Shown piece after piece: positions 1 to 6,600 of a stretch of 13,162 nucleotides of DNA. The notes under the pieces were generated by a model. It saw nothing but the letters and a program-made list of their open reading frames with translations. It ran no database searches and was not told the DNA's origin. The translations under genes were made by a program, and so were the position numbers. Position 1 is the first letter of the stretch. Each line of letters starts with the position of its first letter. The stretch is taken from NCBI GenBank assembly GCA_011390055.1, contig JAABTC010000018.1, positions 1 to 13,162 on the forward strand, given 5' to 3'. Source of the stretch: Burkholderiales bacterium (GTDB lineage: Bacteria > Pseudomonadota > Gammaproteobacteria > Burkholderiales > Burkholderiaceae_C).

Positions 1-884
1 CCGCGCTCGATGATGAAGTAGCGGAAGGCCTCCGCGGCCGGCGACAGCAGCTTGGACTGCAGGCGCACGATGTTCCAGGTGCGCATCACCGGCGTCCCTT
101 GAACGTCGAGGATCTTCAGCAGGCCGGAGCGCACCTCGAGCCCCACGGTGTGCAGCGAAACGAAGGCCAGGCCCATGCCGGCCATCACCGCCTGCTTGAT
201 GGTCTCGTTGCTCGTCATCACCATCGTGATGTGGGGCTCGAAGTGCTGCTCGGCGAAGAACTGGTCCATGGCGGCGCGCGTCCCCGAGCCGTGTTCCCGC
301 GCGATGAAGGACTGCGGCCCGAGCTGCGCCAGGGTCAGGTGCCCGCGCGCGGCAGCGGGGTGGCTGGGCGGTGCGACGATCACCAGCGGATGCGCGGCGA
401 ACGATTCGGAGCGCGTGGCGACCTCCTTCGGCGGCCGGCCCATCACCGACAGATCGACCTCGCCCAGCTCCATCGACGCCACCAGCTGCTCGCGGTTGTT
501 CGCCACCTCCAACCGCACCTCGACGCCCTGGTGGTCCTCGTGGAAGCGCGCGAGCAGCTGCGGCACGAAGTACTTCGCCGTGCTGACGATGCCGATGGTC
601 AGGCGACCGTGCTCCAGCCGCTTGAAGCGCGACATCGCCGTATCGGCTTCCTTCAAATCGGCCAGCAAGCGCTTGGCATGCATCAGGAAGTACTCGCCTG
701 CGGTTGACAGCGACACCTGTCGCCCCTGCCGGTCGAACAGCGGCAAGCCCACCTGCAGCTCCAACTCCTTGATCTGCATCGATACGGCCGGTGGTGTGAG
801 GTGCAGCGCTTCCGCAGCGCGGGCCATGCTGCCATGGCGGGCAACCTCGGTGAAAACCCGCAGCTGCCGGAACGTGAGGTTCAT
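1..884 (-). CDS. cbbR: CbbR, LysR-type activator of the CBB operon (C-terminal end cut by window)
   Basis: Reading the minus strand from ATG at 884-882 gives 294 residues with no stop before the window edge; CbbR proteins usually have about 300-320, so only the last 20 or so are missing. Residues 2-60 form the LysR winged helix-turn-helix (FRQLRVFTEVARHGSMARAA, then TPPAVSMQIKELE). Residues 91-294 are the effector-binding domain, including GRLTIGIVSTAKYFVP near 93-108 and GTRAAMDQFF near 201-210. A GAAGG ribosome binding site (892-896, complement) lies 7 nt before the ATG. CbbR is known to activate cbb operons in response to metabolites such as RuBP, phosphoenolpyruvate or NADPH, depending on species. 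Divergent placement 116 nt from cbbL supports that role. A palindrome overlaps the cbbR ribosome binding site, which suggests autoregulation. The long plus-strand frames opposite this gene are shadows. Confidence 0.95.
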   Translation of the reverse strand, partial: MNLTFRQLRVFTEVARHGSMARAAEALHLTPPAVSMQIKELELQVGLPLFDRQGRQVSLSTAGEYFLMHAKRLLADLKEADTAMSRFKRLEHGRLTIGIVSTAKYFVPQLLARFHEDHQGVEVRLEVANNREQLVASMELGEVDLSVMGRPPKEVATRSESFAAHPLVIVAPPSHPAAARGHLTLAQLGPQSFIAREHGSGTRAAMDQFFAEQHFEPHITMVMTSNETIKQAVMAGMGLAFVSLHTVGLEVRSGLLKILDVQGTPVMRTWNIVRLQSKLLSPAAEAFRYFIIER

Positions 885-892
885 TGGTAAGC

Positions 893-914
893 CTTCGCTG
901 ATCTATCAGTGAAG
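893..914. promoter_or_regulatory. Near-perfect palindrome, probable CbbR recognition site
   Basis: Arm CTTCGCTGAT (893-902), spacer CT, arm ATCAGTGAAG (905-914); 9 of 10 positions pair. LysR-type proteins bind dyad sites of this kind in the intergenic space next to their own gene. The left arm covers the cbbR ribosome binding site and the dyad lies within 30 nt of the cbbR start, so binding here could repress cbbR while positioning the activator for cbbL. Its role as the CbbR site is inferred from location and symmetry. Confidence 0.6.
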
Positions 915-949
915 AAATTCTGACTGTTCCTTAAATGATTGCAAACTTA
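899..949. promoter_or_regulatory. Series of TNA-N7/8-TNA boxes (CbbR-type half-sites)
   Basis: Three boxes of the form reported for CbbR binding are present: TGA-N8-TGA (899-912), TGA-N7-TTA (921-933) and TGA-N8-TTA (936-949). The first lies inside the 22-bp dyad; the last runs into the candidate -10 of cbbL. This resembles the usual arrangement of a recognition site followed by an activation site next to the target promoter. The motif is short and degenerate, so chance matches are possible in this comparatively AT-rich stretch. Confidence 0.45.
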
Positions 950-953
950 TATT
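948..953 (+). promoter_or_regulatory. Candidate -10 element of the cbbL operon
   Basis: TATATT at 948-953 matches the sigma-70 -10 consensus at five of six positions. No good -35 is found at 16-18 nt spacing, as expected for an activator-dependent promoter. It lies within a small dyad, GCAAA (941-945) and TTTGC (952-956). The predicted start near 960 would give a leader of about 40 nt holding a GTCGC-AGA-GCGAC hairpin (965-977) before the cbbL ribosome binding site. Confidence 0.4.
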
Positions 954-1000
954 TGCGCTGTCCTGTCGCAGAGCGACGCATCGCAACCCAGGAGACCCGA

Positions 1001-2488
1001 GTGAACAAACCCGTCGAAGCAGGCCTGGTGGCCGGCGCCACCCAGATCACTGATGCCAAGAAACGCTACAGCGCGGGCGTCCTCAAATATCGGCAGATGG
1101 GTTATTGGGTGCCCGACTACGTGCCCAAGGAGACGGACACGATCTGCCTGTTCCGGATCACGCCGCAGGAAGGCGTGGACCCGGTCGAGGCGGGCGCTGC
1201 GGTGGCGGGCGAATCGAGCACCGCAACGTGGACGGTGGTCTGGACCGACCGGCTGACAGCCTGCGAGAACTACCGCGCCAAGTGCTACAAGGTCGAGCCG
1301 GTGCCGAACCGGCCGGGGGAGTTCTTCGCCTGGGTGGCCTACGACATCATCCTGTTCGAAGAAGGCTCGATCGCCAACATGACGGCCAGCCTGATCGGCA
1401 ACGTCTTCAGTTTCAAGCCGCTCAAAGCGGCGCGCCTCGAAGACATCCGCGTCCCGGTGGCCTATATCAAGACTTTCAAAGGCCCGCCCACCGGCCTGAT
1501 CGTCGAGCGCGAGCGGCTGGACAAGTTCGGCCGTCCGCTGCTGGGCGCCACCACCAAGCCCAAGCTCGGCCTGTCGGCGCGCAACTACGGCCGCGTGATC
1601 TACGAGGGCTTGAAAGGCGGCCTCGACTTCATGAAGGACGACGAGAACATCAACTCGCAGCCCTTCATGCACTGGCGCGACCGTTTCCTGTACGTGATGG
1701 ACGGCGTCAACAAGGCGAGTGCCGCCACGGGCGAGGTCAAGGGCAGCTACCTCAACGTGACCGCCGGCACGATGGAGGCGATCTACGAGCGCGCCGAGCT
1801 CGCCAAGGAACTCGGCAGCGTCATCATCATGATCGACCTGATCGTCGGCTGGCCCTGCATCCAGTCGCTCGGCGAGTGGTGCCGCCGCAACGACATGATC
1901 CTGCACCTGCACCGCGCCGGCCACGGCACGTACACGCGGCAGAAGAACCACGGCGTGAGCTTCCGCGTCATCGCCAAGTGGCTGCGCTTGGCCGGTGTCG
2001 ATCACATGCACACCGGCACCGCGGTCGGCAAGCTCGAGGGCGATCCGATGACGGTGCAGGGCTACTACAACGTCTGCCGCGACTCGTTCACCAAGACCGA
2101 CCTGCAGCGTGGCCTCTTCTTCGACCAGGACTGGTGCGACATGAAGAAGGTGATGCCGGTGGCCTCCGGCGGCATCCACGCCGGCCAGATGCACCAGCTG
2201 CTCGACCTGTTCGGCGACGACGTCTGCCTGCAGTTCGGCGGCGGCACCATCGGCCATCCGGCCGGCATCCAGGCCGGTGCGGTGGCCAATCGCGTGGCAC
2301 TCGAATGCATGGTCAAGGCGCGCAACGAGGGCAAGGACATCAAGAACGAAGGCCCGGACATCCTGCGCAAGGCCGCGCAGAGTTGCACGCCGCTCAAGCA
2401 GGCCCTCGATACCTGGGGCGACATCAGCTTCAACTACACGTCCACCGATACCAGCGACTACGCGGTCACACCCGCCGTGTCGAACTGA
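1001..2488 (+). CDS. cbbL: RuBisCO large subunit, form IC (red type)
   Basis: Catalyses carboxylation and oxygenation of RuBP, in the cytoplasm as an L8S8 complex with CbbS. The GTG at 1001 is chosen as start because GGAG (991-994) lies 6 nt upstream and conserved form IC sequence follows (VNKPVEAG, then KKRYSAGVLKYRQMGYW); this gives 495 residues, slightly above the usual 486 or so. The upstream ATG at 935 would add 22 unrelated residues and overlap the promoter. Catalytic Lys186 lies in TTKPKLGLS (spinach K175). GGLDFMKDDE holds the carbamylated Lys212 with metal ligands Asp214 and Glu215. Loop 6 Lys344 lies in GTAVGKLEG (spinach K334). The C-terminal tail after DTSDY is the type engaged by CbbX. 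The overall sequence resembles the Cupriavidus form IC enzyme. It is the first gene of the operon, 18 nt before cbbS. Confidence 0.98.
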   Translation: MNKPVEAGLVAGATQITDAKKRYSAGVLKYRQMGYWVPDYVPKETDTICLFRITPQEGVDPVEAGAAVAGESSTATWTVVWTDRLTACENYRAKCYKVEPVPNRPGEFFAWVAYDIILFEEGSIANMTASLIGNVFSFKPLKAARLEDIRVPVAYIKTFKGPPTGLIVERERLDKFGRPLLGATTKPKLGLSARNYGRVIYEGLKGGLDFMKDDENINSQPFMHWRDRFLYVMDGVNKASAATGEVKGSYLNVTAGTMEAIYERAELAKELGSVIIMIDLIVGWPCIQSLGEWCRRNDMILHLHRAGHGTYTRQKNHGVSFRVIAKWLRLAGVDHMHTGTAVGKLEGDPMTVQGYYNVCRDSFTKTDLQRGLFFDQDWCDMKKVMPVASGGIHAGQMHQLLDLFGDDVCLQFGGGTIGHPAGIQAGAVANRVALECMVKARNEGKDIKNEGPDILRKAAQSCTPLKQALDTWGDISFNYTSTDTSDYAVTPAVSN

Positions 2489-2506
2489 GCCCAAGGAGCA
2501 CCGACC

Positions 2507-2941
2507 ATGATGACCAACCCGACCGGCCGCGTCACGCAAGGCCAGTTCAGCTTCCTGCCCGAGCTCACCGACGCCGAGATCACCGCGCAGATCGACTACG
2601 GCCTGGCCAAGGGCTACGCCTGGAGCATCGAGTACACCGACGACCCGCACCCGCGCAACACCTACTGGGAGATGTTCGGCATGCCGATGTTCGACCTGCA
2701 GGACGCGGCCGGCGTGATGATGGAGCTGAAGAACTGCCGCAAGACCTTCCCGAGTTACTACATTCGCCTGATGGCCTTCGATTCGACGCGCGGCGTCGAG
2801 TCGATCGCGATGAGCTTCATCGTCAACCGGCCGGCCGACGAGCCCGGGTTCGGCTTGGCGCGCCAGGAAGGGGCTGGGCGCAACCTGCGCTACACGGTCC
2901 ACAGCTATGCGACGGACAAGCCCGAGACCAAGCGGTATTGA
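2507..2941 (+). CDS. cbbS: RuBisCO small subunit, form IC (red type)
   Basis: Caps the L8 core of RuBisCO. The protein is 144 residues from ATG 2507, or 143 from the adjacent ATG at 2510; AAGGAG at 2493-2498 favours the first (8 nt spacing). The N-terminus RVTQGQFSFLPELTDAEI is typical of red-type small subunits, followed by WSIEYTDDPHPRNTYWEMFG and the core segment SYYIRLMAFDSTRGVESIAMS split by a few residues. The last 35 or so residues form the extra C-terminal hairpin found in form IC/ID small subunits but not in green-type ones, which lines the central solvent channel. It starts 18 nt after the cbbL stop and ends 16 nt before cbbE, consistent with co-expression with cbbL. Confidence 0.97.
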   Translation: MMTNPTGRVTQGQFSFLPELTDAEITAQIDYGLAKGYAWSIEYTDDPHPRNTYWEMFGMPMFDLQDAAGVMMELKNCRKTFPSYYIRLMAFDSTRGVESIAMSFIVNRPADEPGFGLARQEGAGRNLRYTVHSYATDKPETKRY

Positions 2942-2957
2942 GCGGCAGGGCCCGGCC

Positions 2958-3656
2958 ATGTACCGCATCGCACCCTCCATCCTCTCCGCCGACTTCGCGC
3001 GCCTGGGCGAGGAGGTGCGTGCGGTCATCGCGGCCGGCGCCGACTGGATCCATTTCGACGTGATGGACAACCATTACGTGCCGAACCTGACCATCGGCCC
3101 GGCCGTCGCGCAGGCGATCAAGCCGCATTGCGTGCGTGCCGACGGCAGCAAGGTGCCGCTCGATGTGCACCTGATGGTGCAGCCGGTCGATGACCTCGCG
3201 CTCGCGTTCGCCAAGGCCGGCGCCAACATCGTCACCTTCCACCCCGACGCGTCCGCCCATGTCGACCGCACGCTGCAGCTGATCTGTTCGCAAGGCTGCC
3301 AGGCCGGACTGGTCTTCAATCCGGCCGCGCCGCTGGATATGCTGGAGTGGGTGATCGACAAGGTCGACGTCGTGCTGCTGATGAGCGTGAACCCCGGCTT
3401 AGGCGGCCAGAGCTTCATCGACTCGGCGCTGCGCAAGTGTGAAGCCGCGCGGCGAATCATCGAGCGCAGCGGGCGCGACATCCGGCTTGAGGTCGACGGT
3501 GGCATCAAGGTTGACAACATCCGCCGCGTGGCCGACGCCGGTGCCGACACCTTCGTCGCCGGCAGCGCGATCTTCGGCCAGCCGGGCTACCGCGCGGTCA
3601 TCGACGCGATGCGGCGCGAGCTTGCGGCCGGCGAGCCGGCGAGGAGGGCTGCATGA
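2958..3656 (+). CDS. cbbE: Ribulose-phosphate 3-epimerase
   Basis: Interconverts xylulose-5-phosphate and ribulose-5-phosphate in the regenerative part of the CBB cycle. The start is ATG 2958, where IAPSILSADFARLGEEV, the normal family N-terminus, begins at once; an in-frame ATG at 2907 lies inside cbbS. The spacing to a weak AGGG (2947-2950) is 7 nt. The protein is 232 residues, a single TIM barrel. Metal and acid-base residues are visible: His32 and Asp34 in HFDVMDNHYVPN, His71 in DVHLMV, Asp180 in LEVDGGI. The phosphate-binding NPGLGGQ loop is at 145-151. The C-terminus ends in a short alanine/arginine tail, and the stop overlaps the cbbX start (ATGA, 3653-3656). In Cupriavidus, cbbE follows cbbX and cbbY; here it precedes cbbX. 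Confidence 0.95.
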   Translation: MYRIAPSILSADFARLGEEVRAVIAAGADWIHFDVMDNHYVPNLTIGPAVAQAIKPHCVRADGSKVPLDVHLMVQPVDDLALAFAKAGANIVTFHPDASAHVDRTLQLICSQGCQAGLVFNPAAPLDMLEWVIDKVDVVLLMSVNPGLGGQSFIDSALRKCEAARRIIERSGRDIRLEVDGGIKVDNIRRVADAGADTFVAGSAIFGQPGYRAVIDAMRRELAAGEPARRAA

Positions 3657-4594
3657 GCACGCCCTTGTATTCCATCCCGGGCACCACCCCGCCCGCCGAA
3701 GCGGCAGCCGCCGCGTCGGCCGCAGCCGCGCCGCGCACGGTGGGCGAGGTGCTGCGCCACAGCCAGGTGGAGGCCGTGCTGGACGAACTCGACCGCGACC
3801 TGGTGGGCCTCACGCCGGTGAAGCAGCGCATCCGCGACATCGCCGCCTTGCTGGTGATCGACAAGCTGCGTCTGGGCCTGGGCCTGCAGGCCCAGACGCC
3901 CTCGCTGCACATGAGCTTCACCGGCAACCCCGGCACCGGCAAGACCACGGTGGCGATGCGCATGGCCGAGATCCTGCACCGCCTGGGCTACTGCCGCAAA
4001 GGCCATCTCGTCGCGGTGACGCGCGACGACCTGGTGGGCCAGTACATCGGCCACACCGCGCCCAAGACCAAGGAAGTGCTCAAGAAGGCGATGGGCGGCG
4101 TGCTCTTCATCGACGAGGCCTACTACCTCTATCGCCCGGAGAACGAACGCGACTACGGCGCCGAGGCGATCGAGATCCTGCTGCAGGTGATGGAGAACCA
4201 GCGCGACGACCTGGTCGTGATCCTGGCTGGCTACAAAAACCGGATGGACACCTTCTTCCAGTCCAACCCCGGCATGAGCAGCCGCATCGCGCACCACCTG
4301 GACTTCCCGGACTACAGCCTCCCCGAACTGCGCCTGATCGCCGACTGCATGCTCGACGGCATGAACTACCGCTTCGGCGACGAGGCGCGCGACACGTTCG
4401 GCGAGTACCTGGCGCGGCGGCTCGCGCAGCCGCACTTCGCCAACGCCCGCAGCGTGCGCAATGCGCTCGACCGCATGCGCCTGCGCCAGGCCAGCCGCCT
4501 GTTCGCCGAACGCGACCGCGAGCTGACGCGCGACGACCTGACGACGTTGAGCGCTGCCGACATCCGCGCCAGCCGGGTGTTCGCGCAGCCCTGA
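3653..4594 (+). CDS. cbbX: CbbX, AAA+ red-type RuBisCO activase
   Basis: ATP-driven ring remodeller that pulls on the CbbL C-terminus to release inhibitory sugar phosphates such as RuBP. The protein is 313 residues, the family norm. It has an alanine-rich N-terminal linker (about 15-27), Walker A GNPGTGKTT (91-99), a pore loop with YIG (131-133) inside LVGQYIGHTAPKTK, Walker B VLFIDEAYYLYR (150-161), sensor 1 around AGYKNRM (192-198) and a probable arginine finger Arg211 in GMSSRI. The C-terminal helical lid follows. A strong AGGAGG (3642-3647) lies 5 nt before the ATG, and the start overlaps the cbbE stop by 4 nt, so translational coupling is likely. CbbX occurs with form IC/ID RuBisCO, which agrees with the cbbLS type here. 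Confidence 0.97.
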   Translation: MSTPLYSIPGTTPPAEAAAAASAAAAPRTVGEVLRHSQVEAVLDELDRDLVGLTPVKQRIRDIAALLVIDKLRLGLGLQAQTPSLHMSFTGNPGTGKTTVAMRMAEILHRLGYCRKGHLVAVTRDDLVGQYIGHTAPKTKEVLKKAMGGVLFIDEAYYLYRPENERDYGAEAIEILLQVMENQRDDLVVILAGYKNRMDTFFQSNPGMSSRIAHHLDFPDYSLPELRLIADCMLDGMNYRFGDEARDTFGEYLARRLAQPHFANARSVRNALDRMRLRQASRLFAERDRELTRDDLTTLSAADIRASRVFAQP

Positions 4595-4615
4595 GCCCGA
4601 CCACCGAAAGCTGCC

Positions 4616-5704
4616 ATGCCCTTGTCGCAACGCTGGACCCTGACCCGCTACCTGATCGAGGAGCGCCGCCGCTTCCCGCAGGCCATCGGCGACCTCAACG
4701 CGCTGATCCTCGATGTGTCGCTCGCTTGCAAGGCCATCGCGCGCATCGTCGCGTTCGGCGCGCTCGACCATGGCATGTCCCTCCCCGGCCAGGGCGGGTC
4801 GGTCAATGTGCAGGGCGAAGTGCAAAAGCCGCTGGACGTGTTGTCCAACGAGATTTTCCTGCGCATGAACGAGTGGAATGGCCATCTGGCCGGCATGGCG
4901 TCGGAAGAAATGGACGAGCCCCGGCAGATCCCCGACGCCTACACGCGCGGCAAGTACCTGCTCGTCTTCGACCCGCTGGACGGCTCGAGCAACATCGACG
5001 TCAACGTTTCGGTGGGCAGCATCTTCTCGATCCTGCGGGCGCCACAGACGGTGGTGGACAGCGGCCGGGACGTGACCGAGGCCGACTTCCTGCAGCCGGG
5101 CGCCACGCAGGTGGCCGCCGGCTATGCGCTCTACGGCCCGACCACGATGTTCGTGTTGACGGTCGGCAATGGCGTCGCGGGCTTCACGTTGAACCCGAAC
5201 CTCGGTGAGTTCGTCCTGACGCACAAGAACATCCAGGTGCCTGCCGAGACACAGGAGTTCGCCATCAACAGCTCCAACACCCGCTTCTGGGAGCCGCCGG
5301 TGAAGCGCTATGTCGACGAGTGCCTGGCCGGCAAGACCGGCCCGCGGGGCAAGGACTTCAACATGCGTTGGATCGCCAGCATGGTGGCCGAGGCCCACCG
5401 CATCCTGATGCGGGGTGGTGTGTTCATGTACCCGAGGGATACGAAGGATGCCGGCAAGCCGGGCCGCCTGCGACTGCTGTACGAAGCGAACCCGATCGGC
5501 TTCGTGATGGAGCAAGCCGGTGGACGCGCCAGCACCGGCCGCCAGCCGGTGCTCGGCATCCTGCCCGCTGCGCTGCACCAGCGCATCGGTCTGATCTTCG
5601 GTTCCCGCAGCGAGGTCGAGCGAATCGAACGCTACCACCAGGAGCCTGGGCCGAGCGAAGCGCCGCCGCCGCTGTTCGCCGAGCGCGGACTGTTCCGAGC
5701 CTGA
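4616..5704 (+). CDS. cbbF: Class I fructose-1,6-bisphosphatase (probably also acts on sedoheptulose-1,7-bisphosphate)
   Basis: Dephosphorylates fructose-1,6-bisphosphate and, as known for several bacterial CbbF proteins, sedoheptulose-1,7-bisphosphate; no separate sedoheptulose bisphosphatase is present. The protein is 362 residues. Metal-binding parts are visible: SEE at 96-98, the DPLDGSSNID motif at 119-128 (Asp119, Asp122) and Glu290 in the signature GRLRLLYEANPIGF. The N-terminal part around LACKAIARIV (36-45) is typical of the class. The start at ATG 4616 has only a weak purine run (GAAAG) upstream, and the gap from cbbX is 21 nt. The C-terminal 20 residues are proline-rich and variable. 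Confidence 0.96.
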   Translation: MPLSQRWTLTRYLIEERRRFPQAIGDLNALILDVSLACKAIARIVAFGALDHGMSLPGQGGSVNVQGEVQKPLDVLSNEIFLRMNEWNGHLAGMASEEMDEPRQIPDAYTRGKYLLVFDPLDGSSNIDVNVSVGSIFSILRAPQTVVDSGRDVTEADFLQPGATQVAAGYALYGPTTMFVLTVGNGVAGFTLNPNLGEFVLTHKNIQVPAETQEFAINSSNTRFWEPPVKRYVDECLAGKTGPRGKDFNMRWIASMVAEAHRILMRGGVFMYPRDTKDAGKPGRLRLLYEANPIGFVMEQAGGRASTGRQPVLGILPAALHQRIGLIFGSRSEVERIERYHQEPGPSEAPPPLFAERGLFRA

Positions 5705-5715
5705 AAGCAACCGCC

Positions 5716-6600
5716 ATGAGCCACAAACATCCGATCATCGCCATCACCGGCAGCAGCGGTGCCGGCACGTCCTCCGTCACGCGCACCTTCGAGAACATCT
5801 TCCGTCGCGAGAAGGTCAGCGCCGCGGTCATCGAGGGAGACAGCTACCACCGTCACGATCGCAAGGAGATGCGCGCACGCCAGGCGCAAGCGGAGAAGGC
5901 GGGTGACAAGAACTTCAGCCATTTCGGCCCCGACAACAACCTGTTTGCCGAGCTCGAACAGCTGTTCCAAAGCTACAGCGAGAGCGGATGCGGCAAGCGC
6001 CGCCGCTACCTGCACGACCCGGTCGAAGCCGCGCCGTACCAGCAGGAACCGGGCACCTTCACGCCCTGGGAAGAGCTGCCGGGCGGCACCGACATGCTGT
6101 TCTACGAAGGCCTGCACGGCGCCTTGGTGACGCCCGAAGTGAACATCGCCAAGTTCCCTGATCTGCTGATCGGCGTGGTGCCGGTGATCAACCTGGAGTG
6201 GATCCAGAAACTCTGGCGCGACAAGAACGTGCGCGGCTACAGCACCGAGGCCGTCACCGACACGATCCTGCGCCGCATGCCCGACTACGTGCACTACATC
6301 GTGCCGCAGTTCGCGCACACCCATGTCAACTTTCAGCGCGTACCGATTGTGGACACGAGCAACCCGTTCATCGCGCGCGACATCCCGACCGCCGACGAGA
6401 GCCTGTGCGTGATTCGCTTCGCCAATCCCAAGGGCATCGACTTCCAGTACCTGCTGAACATGATCAACGACAGCTGGATGAGCCGTGCCAACACGCTGGT
6501 GGTGCCCGGCGGCAAGATGGAGCTGGCCATGCAACTGATCTTCACGCCCTACATCTGGCGCATGATCGAACGGCGCCAGCGTGCGCTCGGAGCACTTTGA
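5716..6600 (+). CDS. cbbP: Phosphoribulokinase, class I (bacterial octameric type)
   Basis: Phosphorylates ribulose-5-phosphate to RuBP with ATP, the committed step of RuBP regeneration. The protein is 294 residues, matching proteobacterial class I enzymes (about 290). The P-loop GSSGAGTS (12-19) lacks the usual lysine, as is normal for this family. VIEGDSYHRHDR carries Asp42 and His45, the same numbers as the catalytic residues known from Rhodobacter sphaeroides; Glu130 in FYEGLHG and Arg167-Asp168 in LWRDK also fit. The C-terminal GGKMELAMQLIFTPYIW is characteristic. ATG 5716 is chosen because the family N-terminus begins there; the longer open frame upstream lies inside cbbF. It sits 11 nt after cbbF and its stop shares one base with the cbbT start (TGATG). 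Confidence 0.97.
   Translation: MSHKHPIIAITGSSGAGTSSVTRTFENIFRREKVSAAVIEGDSYHRHDRKEMRARQAQAEKAGDKNFSHFGPDNNLFAELEQLFQSYSESGCGKRRRYLHDPVEAAPYQQEPGTFTPWEELPGGTDMLFYEGLHGALVTPEVNIAKFPDLLIGVVPVINLEWIQKLWRDKNVRGYSTEAVTDTILRRMPDYVHYIVPQFAHTHVNFQRVPIVDTSNPFIARDIPTADESLCVIRFANPKGIDFQYLLNMINDSWMSRANTLVVPGGKMELAMQLIFTPYIWRMIERRQRALGAL

Noticed and set aside
148..912. Plus-strand open frames across the start of the window
   Set aside because: They are the complement of cbbR, whose minus-strand translation is a complete LysR protein up to the window edge.
935..1000. A longer CbbL start at ATG 935
   Set aside because: The extra 22 residues have no counterpart in form IC enzymes, there is no ribosome binding site, and the region holds the promoter; GTG 1001 has GGAG at proper spacing.
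947..3070. A 707-codon minus-strand open frame opposite cbbL and cbbS
   Set aside because: It lies antisense to certain genes, has a composition expected of a GC-rich complement strand, and shows no recognisable domain or ribosome binding site.
3587..5710. A 707-codon minus-strand open frame opposite cbbX and cbbF
   Set aside because: Same shadow effect; the plus-strand genes have clear catalytic motifs throughout.
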